This document shows, piece after piece, positions 26,479-35,809 of a stretch of 64,000 nt of DNA. The notes beneath the pieces were generated by a model. It was given only the letters and a program-made list of their open reading frames with translations. It ran no database searches and was not told the DNA's origin. The DNA is from Prosthecobacter sp. (lineage in GTDB: Bacteria; Verrucomicrobiota; Verrucomicrobiia; Verrucomicrobiales; Verrucomicrobiaceae). The stretch lies in the NCBI GenBank assembly GCA_019186985.1, contig JABARQ010000011.1, forward strand, positions 1 through 64,000, written 5' to 3'. The stretch's first letter is position 1, and every line of letters starts with the position of its first letter. Position numbers and translations under genes: made by a program.

Positions 26479-27603
26479 TCACACTTGGCCCGAAATCAGC
26501 ATCTCCCTTAGCCTCCCGGAATTCACCTTTCCCAGCGCTGAACGCGGGATGGCTGGCAGGCGGACACACTCGGCAAGCTGGTGAAGCGACGGGCAACCGG
26601 CATTGAACGGGGCCAGCAAAGCGGCTCCTGCGGAGTCTTCCGCCACCAGCACCAGCCGGCTTTCGCGACGCGCGTCCGGCAGGCAGGCCACAACCGGCGG
26701 CGGGCTGACCCCGTGCTTCAGGGCCAGGGCGTCAAGCCTGGCCTGCAGGGGGGCCAGATGAACCAGTTCACCCAGGATTTTGACGAATCCTGACTCACGT
26801 CCGGCGAACTCCAGCCAGCGCCGGCCATGATGTTCTCCCAGATGCACCAGGTCCCGGGTGACAAGCTCACTCCCCAGGGGCTGCCAGGTCCACTCTCCGG
26901 GCTTGCTGCGCAGGACATAGCCTTTCGCGAGGGCCGGACCGCGGATGACCAGGCGCCCTGACGCATCCAGGCTTGTCTGCCAGTGGGGCAGGATTTCCAG
27001 GCACCCCGGGGGAAGGTCATCCGCCAGGGGCTGGGTGGCGACCTGTGAGGCGGCCTCGGTCATGCCATAGCTCTGGTAAACCGGCCAGCCGAGGCGGCGT
27101 GCCGCTTCGGCAAGCTCGTGGGACATGCCTCCTCCTCCAACGATGGCCGCGCGCAAGCAGGCAGGACAGGCGAGCTTTTTCTGAACGAGGTCATGCACCT
27201 GGGTGGGAACCACGGAGACCAGGGTGACACTCTCATGCAGGATGCGGCGGACAAAGTCTTCAGCAGACCAGGGCGGGTCTGAGCAGGTCACTGCTGCTCC
27301 TGAAAGATGCGCGCGGGCCAGGATCGAAAAGCCGCCGACGTGATGCAAGGGCAGGGCGATCATCCAGCGGTCGGTGCTTGTCACCCGAAAGTGTTCGTTC
27401 ACCGCTCCTGCGGAGATGAGGAGGGCTTCCTTGGCAAGGGCCACCCATTTGGGAACCCCTTCGCTGCCGGAGGTCTGGAAGAAGCAGGTCCGCTGCAGGC
27501 CCGTCGAACTGGCAAACGCCGCCAGGCCCGCTGAATCGGCGGGTTGATGAGGATTGATCGCGACATGCGCAGCGTCGCTTTCCCAGAATCCATCGGGCAT
27601 CAT
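26479..27603 (-). CDS. menE: O-succinylbenzoate-CoA ligase, short form
   Basis: 374 residues, short for MenE (about 450). AMP-binding ANL-superfamily marks: the P-loop TSGSEGVPKWVALA near residue 44, LPLHHVGGFS, YQSYGMTEAASQVA, and the C-terminal PRSALGKVNSGRL with the catalytic Lys. MenE makes o-succinylbenzoyl-CoA for menaquinone. The N-terminus lacks roughly 100 residues before the P-loop compared with the longer enzyme; short MenE forms also occur elsewhere. menA lies in the same window at 36649, supporting the pathway. Divergent from topB across 184 bp. Confidence 0.8.
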   Translation of the reverse strand: MMPDGFWESDAAHVAINPHQPADSAGLAAFASSTGLQRTCFFQTSGSEGVPKWVALAKEALLISAGAVNEHFRVTSTDRWMIALPLHHVGGFSILARAHLSGAAVTCSDPPWSAEDFVRRILHESVTLVSVVPTQVHDLVQKKLACPACLRAAIVGGGGMSHELAEAARRLGWPVYQSYGMTEAASQVATQPLADDLPPGCLEILPHWQTSLDASGRLVIRGPALAKGYVLRSKPGEWTWQPLGSELVTRDLVHLGEHHGRRWLEFAGRESGFVKILGELVHLAPLQARLDALALKHGVSPPPVVACLPDARRESRLVLVAEDSAGAALLAPFNAGCPSLHQLAECVRLPAIPRSALGKVNSGRLREMLISGQV

Positions 27604-27787
27604 GGGCGGACATCATCAAGGTCCGGCGCTGATGCAAGCATGGCTTGATTTGAACGCTTCGCTGGCCGTGCCTTCCAAGGCTGCCGCCATCACCGGCTCG
27701 GGTCCGCCTTTTCTGAAAAGTTTGACATCAGGGGTGATTGGATGCCCTAGATGGCCCCTTTTCCCTCCTCCGCTCGTTCCTTTGCTC

Positions 27788-30397
27788 ATGTCCAAGACCC
27801 TTATCATTGCCGAGAAGCCCAGTGTCGCCGCCGACCTTGCCCGAGCTCTGGCGAAGGCCCCCGGCATGACCGCCTTCAAGAAGGAAAAGGACTGGTATGA
27901 AAACGAAACCCATGTCATTTCCAGCGCCGTCGGCCACCTGATCGAGCTCGCCATGCCGGAGGTGAACGGCAAGAAGATAGGCTGGGGCTGGACGCACCTG
28001 CCGATCATGCCCGGGGAGTTTGAGCTGCGCCCGATCCAGGACAGCGAGGACCGTTTCAAGCTGCTGAAGCGCCTGATGAACCGCAAGGACGTGACCCAGC
28101 TTGTGAACGCCTGCGACGCCGGACGCGAGGGGGAGCTGATCTTTCGTTACATCGTCGAGGCCGCCGGCGTCAGGAAGCCGGTCCGGCGCCTCTGGATGCA
28201 GTCGATGACGCAGGGGGCGATCCTTGAGGCCTTCAAGAAGCTGCGCACGGACAACGAGATGCAGCCGCTCGCAGATGCCGCGAAGTGCCGGAGCGAGTCC
28301 GACTGGCTGGTCGGCATCAACGCCACGCGCGCGCTGACCGCCCTGAACTCCCGTCATGGCGGCTTCCGCCTGACCCCCGCCGGGCGCGTGCAGACGCCGA
28401 CCCTCACCATCCTGGCCAAGCGTGAGCGTGAGATACAGTCCTTCGTCAGCCGCACCTATTATGAGGTGCATGCGCTTTTCGAGGTCACCTCAGGCCGTTA
28501 CGAGGGCCGCTGGCTCAACGAAAAGTTCGTCAAGGACGAGCAGGACGAGCACAGGAAGGCCGAGCGCCTCTGGGACCGGGCGCGGGCCGAGGCCATCGTC
28601 GCCCGCTGCATCGGCCGCCCGGGGAGGATCGAGCAGGTCACCAAGCCGGTGAAGCAGGTTGTGCCCCTGCTTTACGACCTCACCAGCCTCCAGCGCGAGG
28701 CCAGCAACCGCTTTGGATTCTCCGCCCGCCGCACTCTCCAGATCGCCCAGGCCCTCTACGAGAAGTACAAGGTTCTGACCTATCCGCGAACCGATTCGCG
28801 CTACCTGCCCGAGGATTACCTGGGCACGGTTTCATCCACGCTGAAGACCTTCGCCTCCCACGACGACCGCAAGCACGATGCGCTGCCCTCGGACCTGGGC
28901 CGGCATGCCGCCACGGCGCTTGACAACAAGTGGGTGCGTCCGACCAGGCGTGTGTTCGACACCTCGAAGGTCAGCGACCACTTTGCCATCATCCCGACCG
29001 GACAGATTCCGCCCAAGGAGCTGCCGGAGGCCGAGCAGAAGCTTTTCGACATGGTCGCCCGCCGCTTTGTGGCGGTGTTCTTCCCTCCGGCGGAGTTCGA
29101 GGAAACAACCCGCATCACCCGTGTGGCCGATGACGCCTTCCGCAGCGTCGGCAAGGTGCTGATGGAGCCCGGCTGGCTGGCGGTTTATGGCAAGAAGGCC
29201 GCCGAGGAGGCCGCTGGTGAAGGGCAGGAGCAGGCCAAGCTGCTGGTGCAGGCCAGGGACGGCGACACCGCCTCCACGATTGACGCCAAGGTGGAGGAGC
29301 TTCAGACCAAGCCGCCGGCGCGTTATAACGAAGCCACGCTGCTCCGCACCATGGAGACCGCCGGCAAGCTGGTCGAGGATGAAGAGCTGGCCGAGGCGAT
29401 GAGCGACCGCGGGCTTGGCACTCCGGCCACTCGCGCGGCGATCATCGAAGGGCTCATCAGCGACAAGTACATCGAACGCGTCGGCCGTGACATCGCCGTC
29501 ACCACCAAGGGCCTCGCCTTGATCGACCAGATCAGCGAGATCGGCATCGAGGCGCTGAGTTCGCCCGAGCTCACCGGCCAGTGGGAGCACAAGCTCCGCC
29601 AGATGGAGCACCACCAGCTCGACCGCGGCAGCTTCATGCGCGACATCCGGTCCCTGACCACGGACGTCGTGGAAAAGACCCGCGCCTACCAGAAGGCGGC
29701 GAAGGAGCGCGTGTATCCTGATCTTGACGCCGTCTGCGGCGCCTGCGGTCATCGCGGCTTCAAGCAGACCGAGGATTACTACGCCTGCAAAAACGACGAC
29801 TGCAACGTCCGTGTCTTCAAGGTCATCGCCGGCATGGAGCTTGGAGAAGGCCAGGTGCGCGAGCTTTTGGAGAAGAAGTTCCTGCCCCCCATGGAGGGCT
29901 TCCGCAGCCGCCTGGGCAAGGAATTCAGCGCCGGTCTGGAAATCAAGGACACCGGCAAGGTCTCCTTTGTCTTCCCCAGCGGCAGCAACGATCCTGACGC
30001 GCCTCCGCCTGTTGATTTCGACAATGCCGTCCCACTTTGTGCCTGCCCCGTGTGCGGCAAGAAAAAGCGTGAGGGCAGGATTTTTGAAACCCCGACGAAC
30101 TACATCTGTGATGTCGCCGCCAAGGATTCGAAGGCCTGCAACGCCAAGCTGCCGCGGCAGCTCTGCCAGAAGGAGATCAGCGTCGCCAACGCCATCAAGT
30201 TCTTCACGGAAGGCAAGACCGACCTGATCGAAGGCATGATCTCGAAAAAGGGCAGGCCGTTCAGCACCTACCTGCTCTGCAAGCCAGGGGAGAAGCGCCT
30301 GCTGGGCTGGGAGTTCCCGCCGCGTGAGCCTCGTCCCAAGGCCCCGGCGAAACCCAAGGGCAAGTTTGCCAGGAAGGAAACTGCCCCGGAGGGCTGA
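27788..30397 (+). CDS. topB: DNA topoisomerase III (type IA)
   Basis: 869 residues from the ATG at 27788 (MSKTLIIAEKPSVAADLA); in-frame upstream codons are unlikely to be translated. The Toprim domain is N-terminal (EKPSVA, DAGREGELIFRYI), the catalytic Tyr332 is in TYPRTDSRYLP, matching Tyr328 of the E. coli enzyme. After residue about 640 come a Cys-rich element beginning at C650 (CGACGH) and another (CPVCGKK) in a C-terminal zinc-finger region. It cleaves single strands to resolve DNA structures and is ATP-independent. thrS follows 80 bp on. Confidence 0.95.
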   Translation: MSKTLIIAEKPSVAADLARALAKAPGMTAFKKEKDWYENETHVISSAVGHLIELAMPEVNGKKIGWGWTHLPIMPGEFELRPIQDSEDRFKLLKRLMNRKDVTQLVNACDAGREGELIFRYIVEAAGVRKPVRRLWMQSMTQGAILEAFKKLRTDNEMQPLADAAKCRSESDWLVGINATRALTALNSRHGGFRLTPAGRVQTPTLTILAKREREIQSFVSRTYYEVHALFEVTSGRYEGRWLNEKFVKDEQDEHRKAERLWDRARAEAIVARCIGRPGRIEQVTKPVKQVVPLLYDLTSLQREASNRFGFSARRTLQIAQALYEKYKVLTYPRTDSRYLPEDYLGTVSSTLKTFASHDDRKHDALPSDLGRHAATALDNKWVRPTRRVFDTSKVSDHFAIIPTGQIPPKELPEAEQKLFDMVARRFVAVFFPPAEFEETTRITRVADDAFRSVGKVLMEPGWLAVYGKKAAEEAAGEGQEQAKLLVQARDGDTASTIDAKVEELQTKPPARYNEATLLRTMETAGKLVEDEELAEAMSDRGLGTPATRAAIIEGLISDKYIERVGRDIAVTTKGLALIDQISEIGIEALSSPELTGQWEHKLRQMEHHQLDRGSFMRDIRSLTTDVVEKTRAYQKAAKERVYPDLDAVCGACGHRGFKQTEDYYACKNDDCNVRVFKVIAGMELGEGQVRELLEKKFLPPMEGFRSRLGKEFSAGLEIKDTGKVSFVFPSGSNDPDAPPPVDFDNAVPLCACPVCGKKKREGRIFETPTNYICDVAAKDSKACNAKLPRQLCQKEISVANAIKFFTEGKTDLIEGMISKKGRPFSTYLLCKPGEKRLLGWEFPPREPRPKAPAKPKGKFARKETAPEG

Positions 30398-30477
30398 ACC
30401 TGGTTCAAGCCACTTCCGGTTTCATCACCCATCCTTGCGCTCCGGCCATCCCGCGCCAAACTCCGCGCCCCTTTCCC

Positions 30478-32436
30478 ATGTCCACCGAACGCAAGACCCT
30501 CGAAGAACGCGCCCAGATGTCCGACATCGAGCGCCTGCGCCACTCCTGTGCCCACGTCATGGCCACGGCGATCCTGCGTCTCTGGCCCGACGCCCAGTTT
30601 GCCTACGGTCCGCCCGTGGAAAACGGCTTCTACTACGACTTCGACATGAAGCACCGCATCACGCCGGATGACTTCGAGAAGATCGAGGCCGAGATGAAGA
30701 AGATCGCCAAGGAAAACCAGCGCTTTGAAAAGAAGGTGATCAGTCGCGAGGAGGCCGTCGCCCTCGCGAAAAGCGGCCGGCTCGGCGGACTCAGCGAGCG
30801 CCCCGGCAATGAAAGCCGCTTCAAGCTGGACCTCATCGACAAGATTCCCGAAGGCGAGGAGATCTCCTGCTTCCAGAACGGCGACTTCATCGACCTCTGC
30901 GCCGGCCCGCACGTCGGCTACACCAGCAAGTGCAAGAACGTCAAGCTGACCTCGGTCTCCAGTTCCTTTTACATGGGCGATGAGAGCAAGGGCCAGCTTC
31001 AGCGCCTCTATGGAACCGCCTTTGAAAGCCGGGAGGAGCTGGATGCCTACTTCGTCCGCCTGGAGGAGGCCAAGAAGCGCGACCACCGCCGCCTCGGCAA
31101 GGAACTGAAGCTCTTCCACATCGACGAGGACGTCGGCCAGGGCCTGATCCTCTGGACGCCGAACGGCGCCACCCTGCGTCAGGAGCTGCAGACCTTCATC
31201 AGCGAGGAGCTGCGCAAGCAGGGTTACAGCCAGGTCTTCACCCCGCACATTGGCAAGCTGGCCCTCTACAAGACCAGCGGCCATTTCCCCTACTACAAGG
31301 ACGCGCAGTTCCCGGCCATCATGGAGCCTGACCAGCTTGAGCAGATCGCCCACGAAGGCTGCTCCTGCGCCGAAATGACCTCCCGCATCGATGCCTGCTC
31401 GGCCCAGTTTGCCGCCCAGATGAACGAGCGCACCGGCCGCCAGATGATCGGTCCCGAGCGCGTCATGGACGCCGAGAAGCTGCTCGACGGCTTCCTGCTC
31501 AAGCCGATGAACTGTCCGCATCACATCAAGATCTTCGCCAGCCAGCCCCGAAGCTATCGTGACCTGCCGGTGCGCCTTGCGGAGTTCGGCACCGTCTATC
31601 GCTGGGAGCAGTCCGGCGAGCTGAACGGCATGACCCGTGTCCGCGGCTTCACCCAGGATGACGCCCACCTGTTCTGCACCGAGGACCAGGTGGCCGAAGA
31701 GGTGCTCGGCTGCCTTTCCCTGGTCAAGGTCGTGCTCAGCACCCTGGGCATGTCCGACTACCGGGTCCGTGTCGGCCTGCGTGATCCCGACAGCAACAAG
31801 TACACCGGCAGCCCGGATCAGTGGGACCGTGCCGAGGCCGCCTGCCGCGAGGCCGCCAGGACCCTGGGCGTGCCCTTCAGCGAAGAACCGGGCGAGGCCG
31901 CCTTCTACGGGCCGAAGATCGACTTCGTCATCAAGGACGTCATCGGCCGTGAATGGCAGCTCGGCACCGTGCAGGTGGACTATCAGCTGCCGATCCGCTT
32001 TGACCTCAGCTACACCGGCGCCGATAACAAGCCGCACCGCCCGGTGATGATCCACCGCGCTCCCTTCGGCAGCATGGAGCGCTTCACCGGCGTGCTGATC
32101 GAGCACTTTGCAGGGCATTTCCCGACCTGGCTCGCCCCTGAGCAGGTGCGTGTGCTGACCATCAGCGAAAAGGTGGACGCCTTCGCCCAGGAGATCTTCG
32201 CCCAGCTCAAGGCCGCAGGCCTGCGCGTGACCCTGAACAACGATGCCGACAAGATCGGCGCCAAGATCCGGAACGCCCAGCTCGACAAGGTGCCCTACAT
32301 GCTGGTTCTCGGTGAAAAGGAGGCTGCGGCGCAGAGCGTGGCCGTCCGTCACAGCAAGAAGGGTGACCTTGGTGTGAGGCCCGTGGCCCAGTTTGTCGAG
32401 GAAATCACCGCTGAAGTGCGTGAGCGCCGGTTGTAA
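30478..32436 (+). CDS. thrS: Threonyl-tRNA synthetase without TGS domain
   Basis: 652 residues. It begins at once with the N2 editing domain (HSCAH 22-26 and CAGPH 141-145, the zinc-like HxxxH/CxxxH site), so the usual N-terminal TGS domain is missing. The catalytic core has [16 protein letters not shown] and the [13 protein letters not shown] motif 3; the zinc ligands (Cys in MNC, His in DDAH, His in IHR) are conserved. Residues about 278-341 form an insertion some 50 residues longer than in E. coli ThrRS, with several Cys (HEGCSCAEM). The anticodon-binding domain ends it. pstB follows 34 bp on. Confidence 0.93.
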   Translation: MSTERKTLEERAQMSDIERLRHSCAHVMATAILRLWPDAQFAYGPPVENGFYYDFDMKHRITPDDFEKIEAEMKKIAKENQRFEKKVISREEAVALAKSGRLGGLSERPGNESRFKLDLIDKIPEGEEISCFQNGDFIDLCAGPHVGYTSKCKNVKLTSVSSSFYMGDESKGQLQRLYGTAFESREELDAYFVRLEEAKKRDHRRLGKELKLFHIDEDVGQGLILWTPNGATLRQELQTFISEELRKQGYSQVFTPHIGKLALYKTSGHFPYYKDAQFPAIMEPDQLEQIAHEGCSCAEMTSRIDACSAQFAAQMNERTGRQMIGPERVMDAEKLLDGFLLKPMNCPHHIKIFASQPRSYRDLPVRLAEFGTVYRWEQSGELNGMTRVRGFTQDDAHLFCTEDQVAEEVLGCLSLVKVVLSTLGMSDYRVRVGLRDPDSNKYTGSPDQWDRAEAACREAARTLGVPFSEEPGEAAFYGPKIDFVIKDVIGREWQLGTVQVDYQLPIRFDLSYTGADNKPHRPVMIHRAPFGSMERFTGVLIEHFAGHFPTWLAPEQVRVLTISEKVDAFAQEIFAQLKAAGLRVTLNNDADKIGAKIRNAQLDKVPYMLVLGEKEAAAQSVAVRHSKKGDLGVRPVAQFVEEITAEVRERRL

Positions 32437-32470
32437 GGCATCGCCCCCGAGGATTCAGACCTGCTTTCCA

Positions 32471-33253
32471 ATGTCCACCGCAACCGCCACACAAGCCGGG
32501 CCTCCTGTTGTTGAAGTCAAGGACATGGACTTCGCCTACGGCGGCAAGGTGGCGCTTCATGACATCCATCTCGCCGTCGAAAAGCGTCGTGTCACCGCCC
32601 TGATCGGTCCGTCAGGCTGCGGCAAAAGCACCCTCCTGAGGTGCATCAACCGCATGAACGACCGTGTGGCCGGCGCCAGGATCGTCAAGGGCGCCGTGCT
32701 GGTGAAGGGCAAGAACATCCATGATCCGGATGTCGACCTCACCCAGCTCCGCAGGCAGGTGGGCATGGTCTTCCAGAAGAGCAATCCCTTCCCGAAAAGC
32801 ATCTTTGAAAACGTGGCCTACGGGCTGCGTGTCCATGGTGAGGACGACATGGAGGTTCTCAACGAGGCCGTTGAACGGGCCTTGAAGCAGGCCGCCCTCT
32901 GGGATGAGCTGAAGGACAGGCTGCAGGCCCACGCCCTCGGCCTCAGTGGCGGCCAGCAGCAGCGCCTCTGCATCGCCCGGGCCATCGCCACCCAGCCGGA
33001 CGTCCTGCTCATGGACGAACCCTGTTCGGCGCTCGACCCCATCGCCACCTTGAAAATCGAGGAGCTGATCCATCAGCTCGCCCGCGACTACACGGTGATC
33101 ATCGTCACTCACAACATGCAGCAGGCCGTGCGGGTCAGTGACTTCACCGCCTTCCTTCACCTGGGCAGGCTCGTCGAGTTCAGCCCGACGGAGCAGATGT
33201 TCGAGCAGCCGAAGGAAAAGCTGACCGAGAGCTACCTGCGCGGCACCTTCTGA
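32471..33253 (+). CDS. pstB: Phosphate ABC transporter ATP-binding protein PstB, copy 1
   Basis: 260 residues from the ATG at 32471. Walker [20 protein letters not shown], signature [15 protein letters not shown], Walker [17 protein letters not shown] and H-loop VTHNMQQA are typical PstB. It would power phosphate uptake with PstCA. It lies 34 bp after thrS and 99 bp before a second pstB-like gene. No pstS, pstC, pstA or phoU is in the window, so it may serve components encoded elsewhere. Confidence 0.9.
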   Translation: MSTATATQAGPPVVEVKDMDFAYGGKVALHDIHLAVEKRRVTALIGPSGCGKSTLLRCINRMNDRVAGARIVKGAVLVKGKNIHDPDVDLTQLRRQVGMVFQKSNPFPKSIFENVAYGLRVHGEDDMEVLNEAVERALKQAALWDELKDRLQAHALGLSGGQQQRLCIARAIATQPDVLLMDEPCSALDPIATLKIEELIHQLARDYTVIIVTHNMQQAVRVSDFTAFLHLGRLVEFSPTEQMFEQPKEKLTESYLRGTF

Positions 33254-33352
33254 TCCGAACGGCCCGCGACCCGGCGGCGCTCATGAAATGAGATTGCCTG
33301 AAATCTGCCTTGGTCAAGGTGCCCGGCCTGTGCTTTTTCCTGCGTCCCGCCC

Positions 33353-34138
33353 ATGTCCGACCCAACCGCCGCCATCCCCGACGCCCGCTTCATCCAGGTG
33401 GAGAAGTTCAACTATGCCTACGGTGACCACCAGGTGCTCTTCGATGTCGACCTGGACCTGCACCGTCAGGACATCACGGCTTTGATCGGCCCGTCCGGCT
33501 GCGGAAAAAGCACGCTGCTGCGCTCCATCAACCGCATCAACGACCTCGTGGACATCGCCCGTGTCGTCAGCGGCAGGATCCTGGTCGATGGCGTGGACAT
33601 CTACGCACCGGAGGTCGATGTGATCAGCCTGCGCCGGAACATCGGCATGGTGTTCCAGAAGTACAATCCGTTTCCCCGCAGCATCTTTGAAAACGCTGTC
33701 TACGGGCTGCGGGTCGCCGGGGTGAACGACAAGGAAAAGCTCGAAGAGGCGGCCGAGCGCAGCCTGAAGCTCTCCGCCCTCTGGGACGAGGTGAAGGACC
33801 GCCTGCATGAGCCTGCCACAGGTCTCAGCGGCGGCCAGCAGCAGCGCCTGTGCATCGCCCGGGCCGTGGCCCTGGAGCCCCGTGTCCTGCTCATGGACGA
33901 ACCCTGCGCCGCGCTGGACCCGATCGCCACCGCCCGCATCGAGGACCTCATCGCCCAGCTTCGCGGTCAGTTCACCTTTGTCATCGTCACCCACAACATG
34001 GAGCAGGCCAAGCGCATCGCCGACAAGACGGCGTTCTTTTACAAGGGCCGGGTGGTGGAGTGTGATGACACCATGACCATCTTCGGCAACCCGGGGCAGA
34101 AGCTCACGGAGCAGTATGTGACCGGACGGCTTGTCTGA
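33353..34138 (+). CDS. pstB: Phosphate ABC transporter ATP-binding protein PstB, copy 2
   Basis: 261 residues, clearly a paralog of copy 1: Walker [20 protein letters not shown], signature [15 protein letters not shown], Walker [17 protein letters not shown] and [18 protein letters not shown]. All ATPase motifs are intact, so neither copy looks degenerate. The two differ in N-terminal, helical subdomain and C-terminal stretches, suggesting separate roles, for example a second phosphate transporter. It ends at a strong hairpin. Confidence 0.9.
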   Translation: MSDPTAAIPDARFIQVEKFNYAYGDHQVLFDVDLDLHRQDITALIGPSGCGKSTLLRSINRINDLVDIARVVSGRILVDGVDIYAPEVDVISLRRNIGMVFQKYNPFPRSIFENAVYGLRVAGVNDKEKLEEAAERSLKLSALWDEVKDRLHEPATGLSGGQQQRLCIARAVALEPRVLLMDEPCAALDPIATARIEDLIAQLRGQFTFVIVTHNMEQAKRIADKTAFFYKGRVVECDDTMTIFGNPGQKLTEQYVTGRLV

Positions 34139-34148
34139 TGAAAACGAA

Positions 34149-34173
34149 AGGGCGGCTGGAGATCAGCCGCCCT
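34149..34173. terminator. Hairpin between pstB copy 2 and the HMA gene
   Basis: The perfect 10-bp stem AGGGCGGCTG/CAGCCGCCCT (34149-34158 with 34164-34173) has a 5-nt loop and starts 10 bp after the pstB stop. The two genes are convergent, so it may serve both. There is no long T-run. Confidence 0.65.
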
Positions 34174-34212
34174 CGAAATCATCCGGATGGTGATGGTTCC
34201 AGACTGGGTGAA

Positions 34213-34716
34213 TCACTTCACCGTGCCGTGGAATCCGGCCTTGTTCATGGCGGCGATCAGGTCTGCCTCGGTGAATTCACCCTTGACCGTGAAGCTGCTG
34301 GCCTTGGAGGCCACCGTGTGTTCGGTCACTCCGGGGACGGATTTGACCGCGTCAGCCATGGCATTGGCGCATTTCTGGCAGCAGAGGTGGGCGCCGTTGA
34401 CGGTCGCCTCCGTCAGTTTTTTGGAGGCGGCGGCGGATGCCCCGACGGAGGACTTTTCGGTGTCATCGCTGGTGCCGTAGTAACCGGCGGCCATGATGGC
34501 TTCGACGGCCTTTTTGGCGTTGTTCTTGGACTTGGCGGTGATGGTGACCGTCTTGCCTTCAGCCGTGACCGTCACATCCTTGATGCTGGCGGCGGCCTTG
34601 ACGATGCCGTTGGTGCAGCTTTTGCAGCAGTTGTGCACGCCGTTCAGGGTGACGGTGGTTTCGGCCTGGGCAAGACCCGAGGCAAGGAGGAGGGAGGCGA
34701 GGAGGAGCTTCTTCAT
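34213..34716 (-). CDS. Exported protein with two HMA-like CCxxC domains
   Basis: 167 residues from the ATG at 34716 (signal peptide MKKLLLASLLLASGLAQA). Two heavy-metal-associated ferredoxin-like domains follow, each with a doubled Cys: HNCCKSC near residue 29 and HLCCQKC near 111, joined by a Ser/Ala linker. Ordinary HMA domains have CxxC in cytosolic metallochaperones; the CCxxC exported form occurs in planctomycetes and Verrucomicrobia. It probably binds copper or another soft metal in the periplasm. Divergent from the rhomboid gene across 121 bp. Confidence 0.8.
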   Translation of the reverse strand: MKKLLLASLLLASGLAQAETTVTLNGVHNCCKSCTNGIVKAAASIKDVTVTAEGKTVTITAKSKNNAKKAVEAIMAAGYYGTSDDTEKSSVGASAAASKKLTEATVNGAHLCCQKCANAMADAVKSVPGVTEHTVASKASSFTVKGEFTEADLIAAMNKAGFHGTVK

Positions 34717-34762
34717 GGGCGCAGTCAAAGACGTTCGCCGACCCTGCGTTCTTTGCTCAATC

Positions 34763-34791
34763 TTGCCACAAACCTGCGCATTGAGGATAAA
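34763..34791 (+). promoter_or_regulatory. Candidate sigma70-like promoter of the rhomboid gene
   Basis: TTGCCA (34763-34768) and GATAAA (34786-34791) are separated by exactly 17 bp and lie about 46 bp before the rhomboid start. The -35 matches 5 of 6 consensus positions and the -10 four of six. Inference from spacing and sequence only. Confidence 0.4.
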
Positions 34792-34837
34792 AAAGCCCTC
34801 GCATGCGGAGTGGGCTGCTTTTAAAATCCAGGCCGTC

Positions 34838-35794
34838 ATGTCTCTCTACGAACGCGATTACATGCGTGAAGAACAGCCCTCCCTGATGGACCGGCTGAGG
34901 CGCGTTCAGGCCTTTCAGTGGTTTTTCTGGGCGAACATCGGCGTCTTTTTCGTCCAGTGGGTGCTCCTGGCGGAAAACAGGCCTGGCAGGGAGTTTCTGC
35001 CGGAGGGGGGAGTCAGCATCAAGGCTCTGACGGAAGGCAAGGTCTGGACGCCGTTCACCTACATGTTTGTGCATGGCAGTGTCGGCCACATCCTGCTGAA
35101 CATGATCATGCTCTGGTTTGCGGGCCGCCGGGTGCAGGATCTTTACGGCCCTCGTCATTTCACCCTGATCTACATCCTCTCAGGCCTGGCCGGCGCCGCC
35201 CTGCAGCTCACGACCGCCAGCCTGACCAGCCAGGGGGATGCCTACCTCCTCGGTGCCTCGGCCTCGATCATGGGCCTGCTGCTCGCCTATGCGGTCGCGA
35301 TGCCGGAGGAGGAGATCTATCTGTTGGTCATGTTCATCGTGCCCGTGCGCTTCCGGTTGTGGACGCTCGCCCGCGTGCTGCTGGTGTTCAACCTGGCGCT
35401 TGGGCTGCTCGACCTGCTGAACGCCCTGCCGTCCTGGCTGGCCGGTGGAGGGGCGCCCGTGGCCTATCTGGCGCATTTCGCCGGGGCCATCGCCGGCTGG
35501 CATTATGCGCGGACCCTTGGCTATGGCGAGATGCCGCAGGGGAAGAGCCTGCCTTTTAAGGCGGCACGTCGAAAGGCCGTCGCCGCCACCGTCCGCCGCC
35601 GTCCGGCCGTGGAGCTCGATGAGGATGCCATGCGTCAGCAGGCCTCCCGCAGCAGTCCTGCGACCGATCTGATGCGGGATGAGGTGGATCCCATCCTCGA
35701 CAAGATCAACGACCACGGATTCCACAGCCTGACGGATGACGAACGCCGCGTGCTGGAGCGGGCCAGCCGGAAGATCCAGGGAACGGGCAGGTGA
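34838..35794 (+). CDS. Rhomboid-family intramembrane serine protease
   Basis: 318 residues from the ATG at 34838. Six membrane helices, with GASAS (nucleophile Ser141) in the fourth and HFAGAIAG (His213) in the sixth, plus HGSVGHILLNM, give the rhomboid fold. It would cleave membrane proteins near the membrane surface. The C-terminal 90 residues after the last helix are a polar cytosolic tail with the DPILDKINDHGFHSL and ERRVLERAS phrases seen in many PVC rhomboids. Its substrate is unknown. Convergent with scpA, 15 bp apart. Confidence 0.9.
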   Translation: MSLYERDYMREEQPSLMDRLRRVQAFQWFFWANIGVFFVQWVLLAENRPGREFLPEGGVSIKALTEGKVWTPFTYMFVHGSVGHILLNMIMLWFAGRRVQDLYGPRHFTLIYILSGLAGAALQLTTASLTSQGDAYLLGASASIMGLLLAYAVAMPEEEIYLLVMFIVPVRFRLWTLARVLLVFNLALGLLDLLNALPSWLAGGGAPVAYLAHFAGAIAGWHYARTLGYGEMPQGKSLPFKAARRKAVAATVRRRPAVELDEDAMRQQASRSSPATDLMRDEVDPILDKINDHGFHSLTDDERRVLERASRKIQGTGR

Positions 35795-35809
35795 CAGCGG
35801 GGCAGGGGA

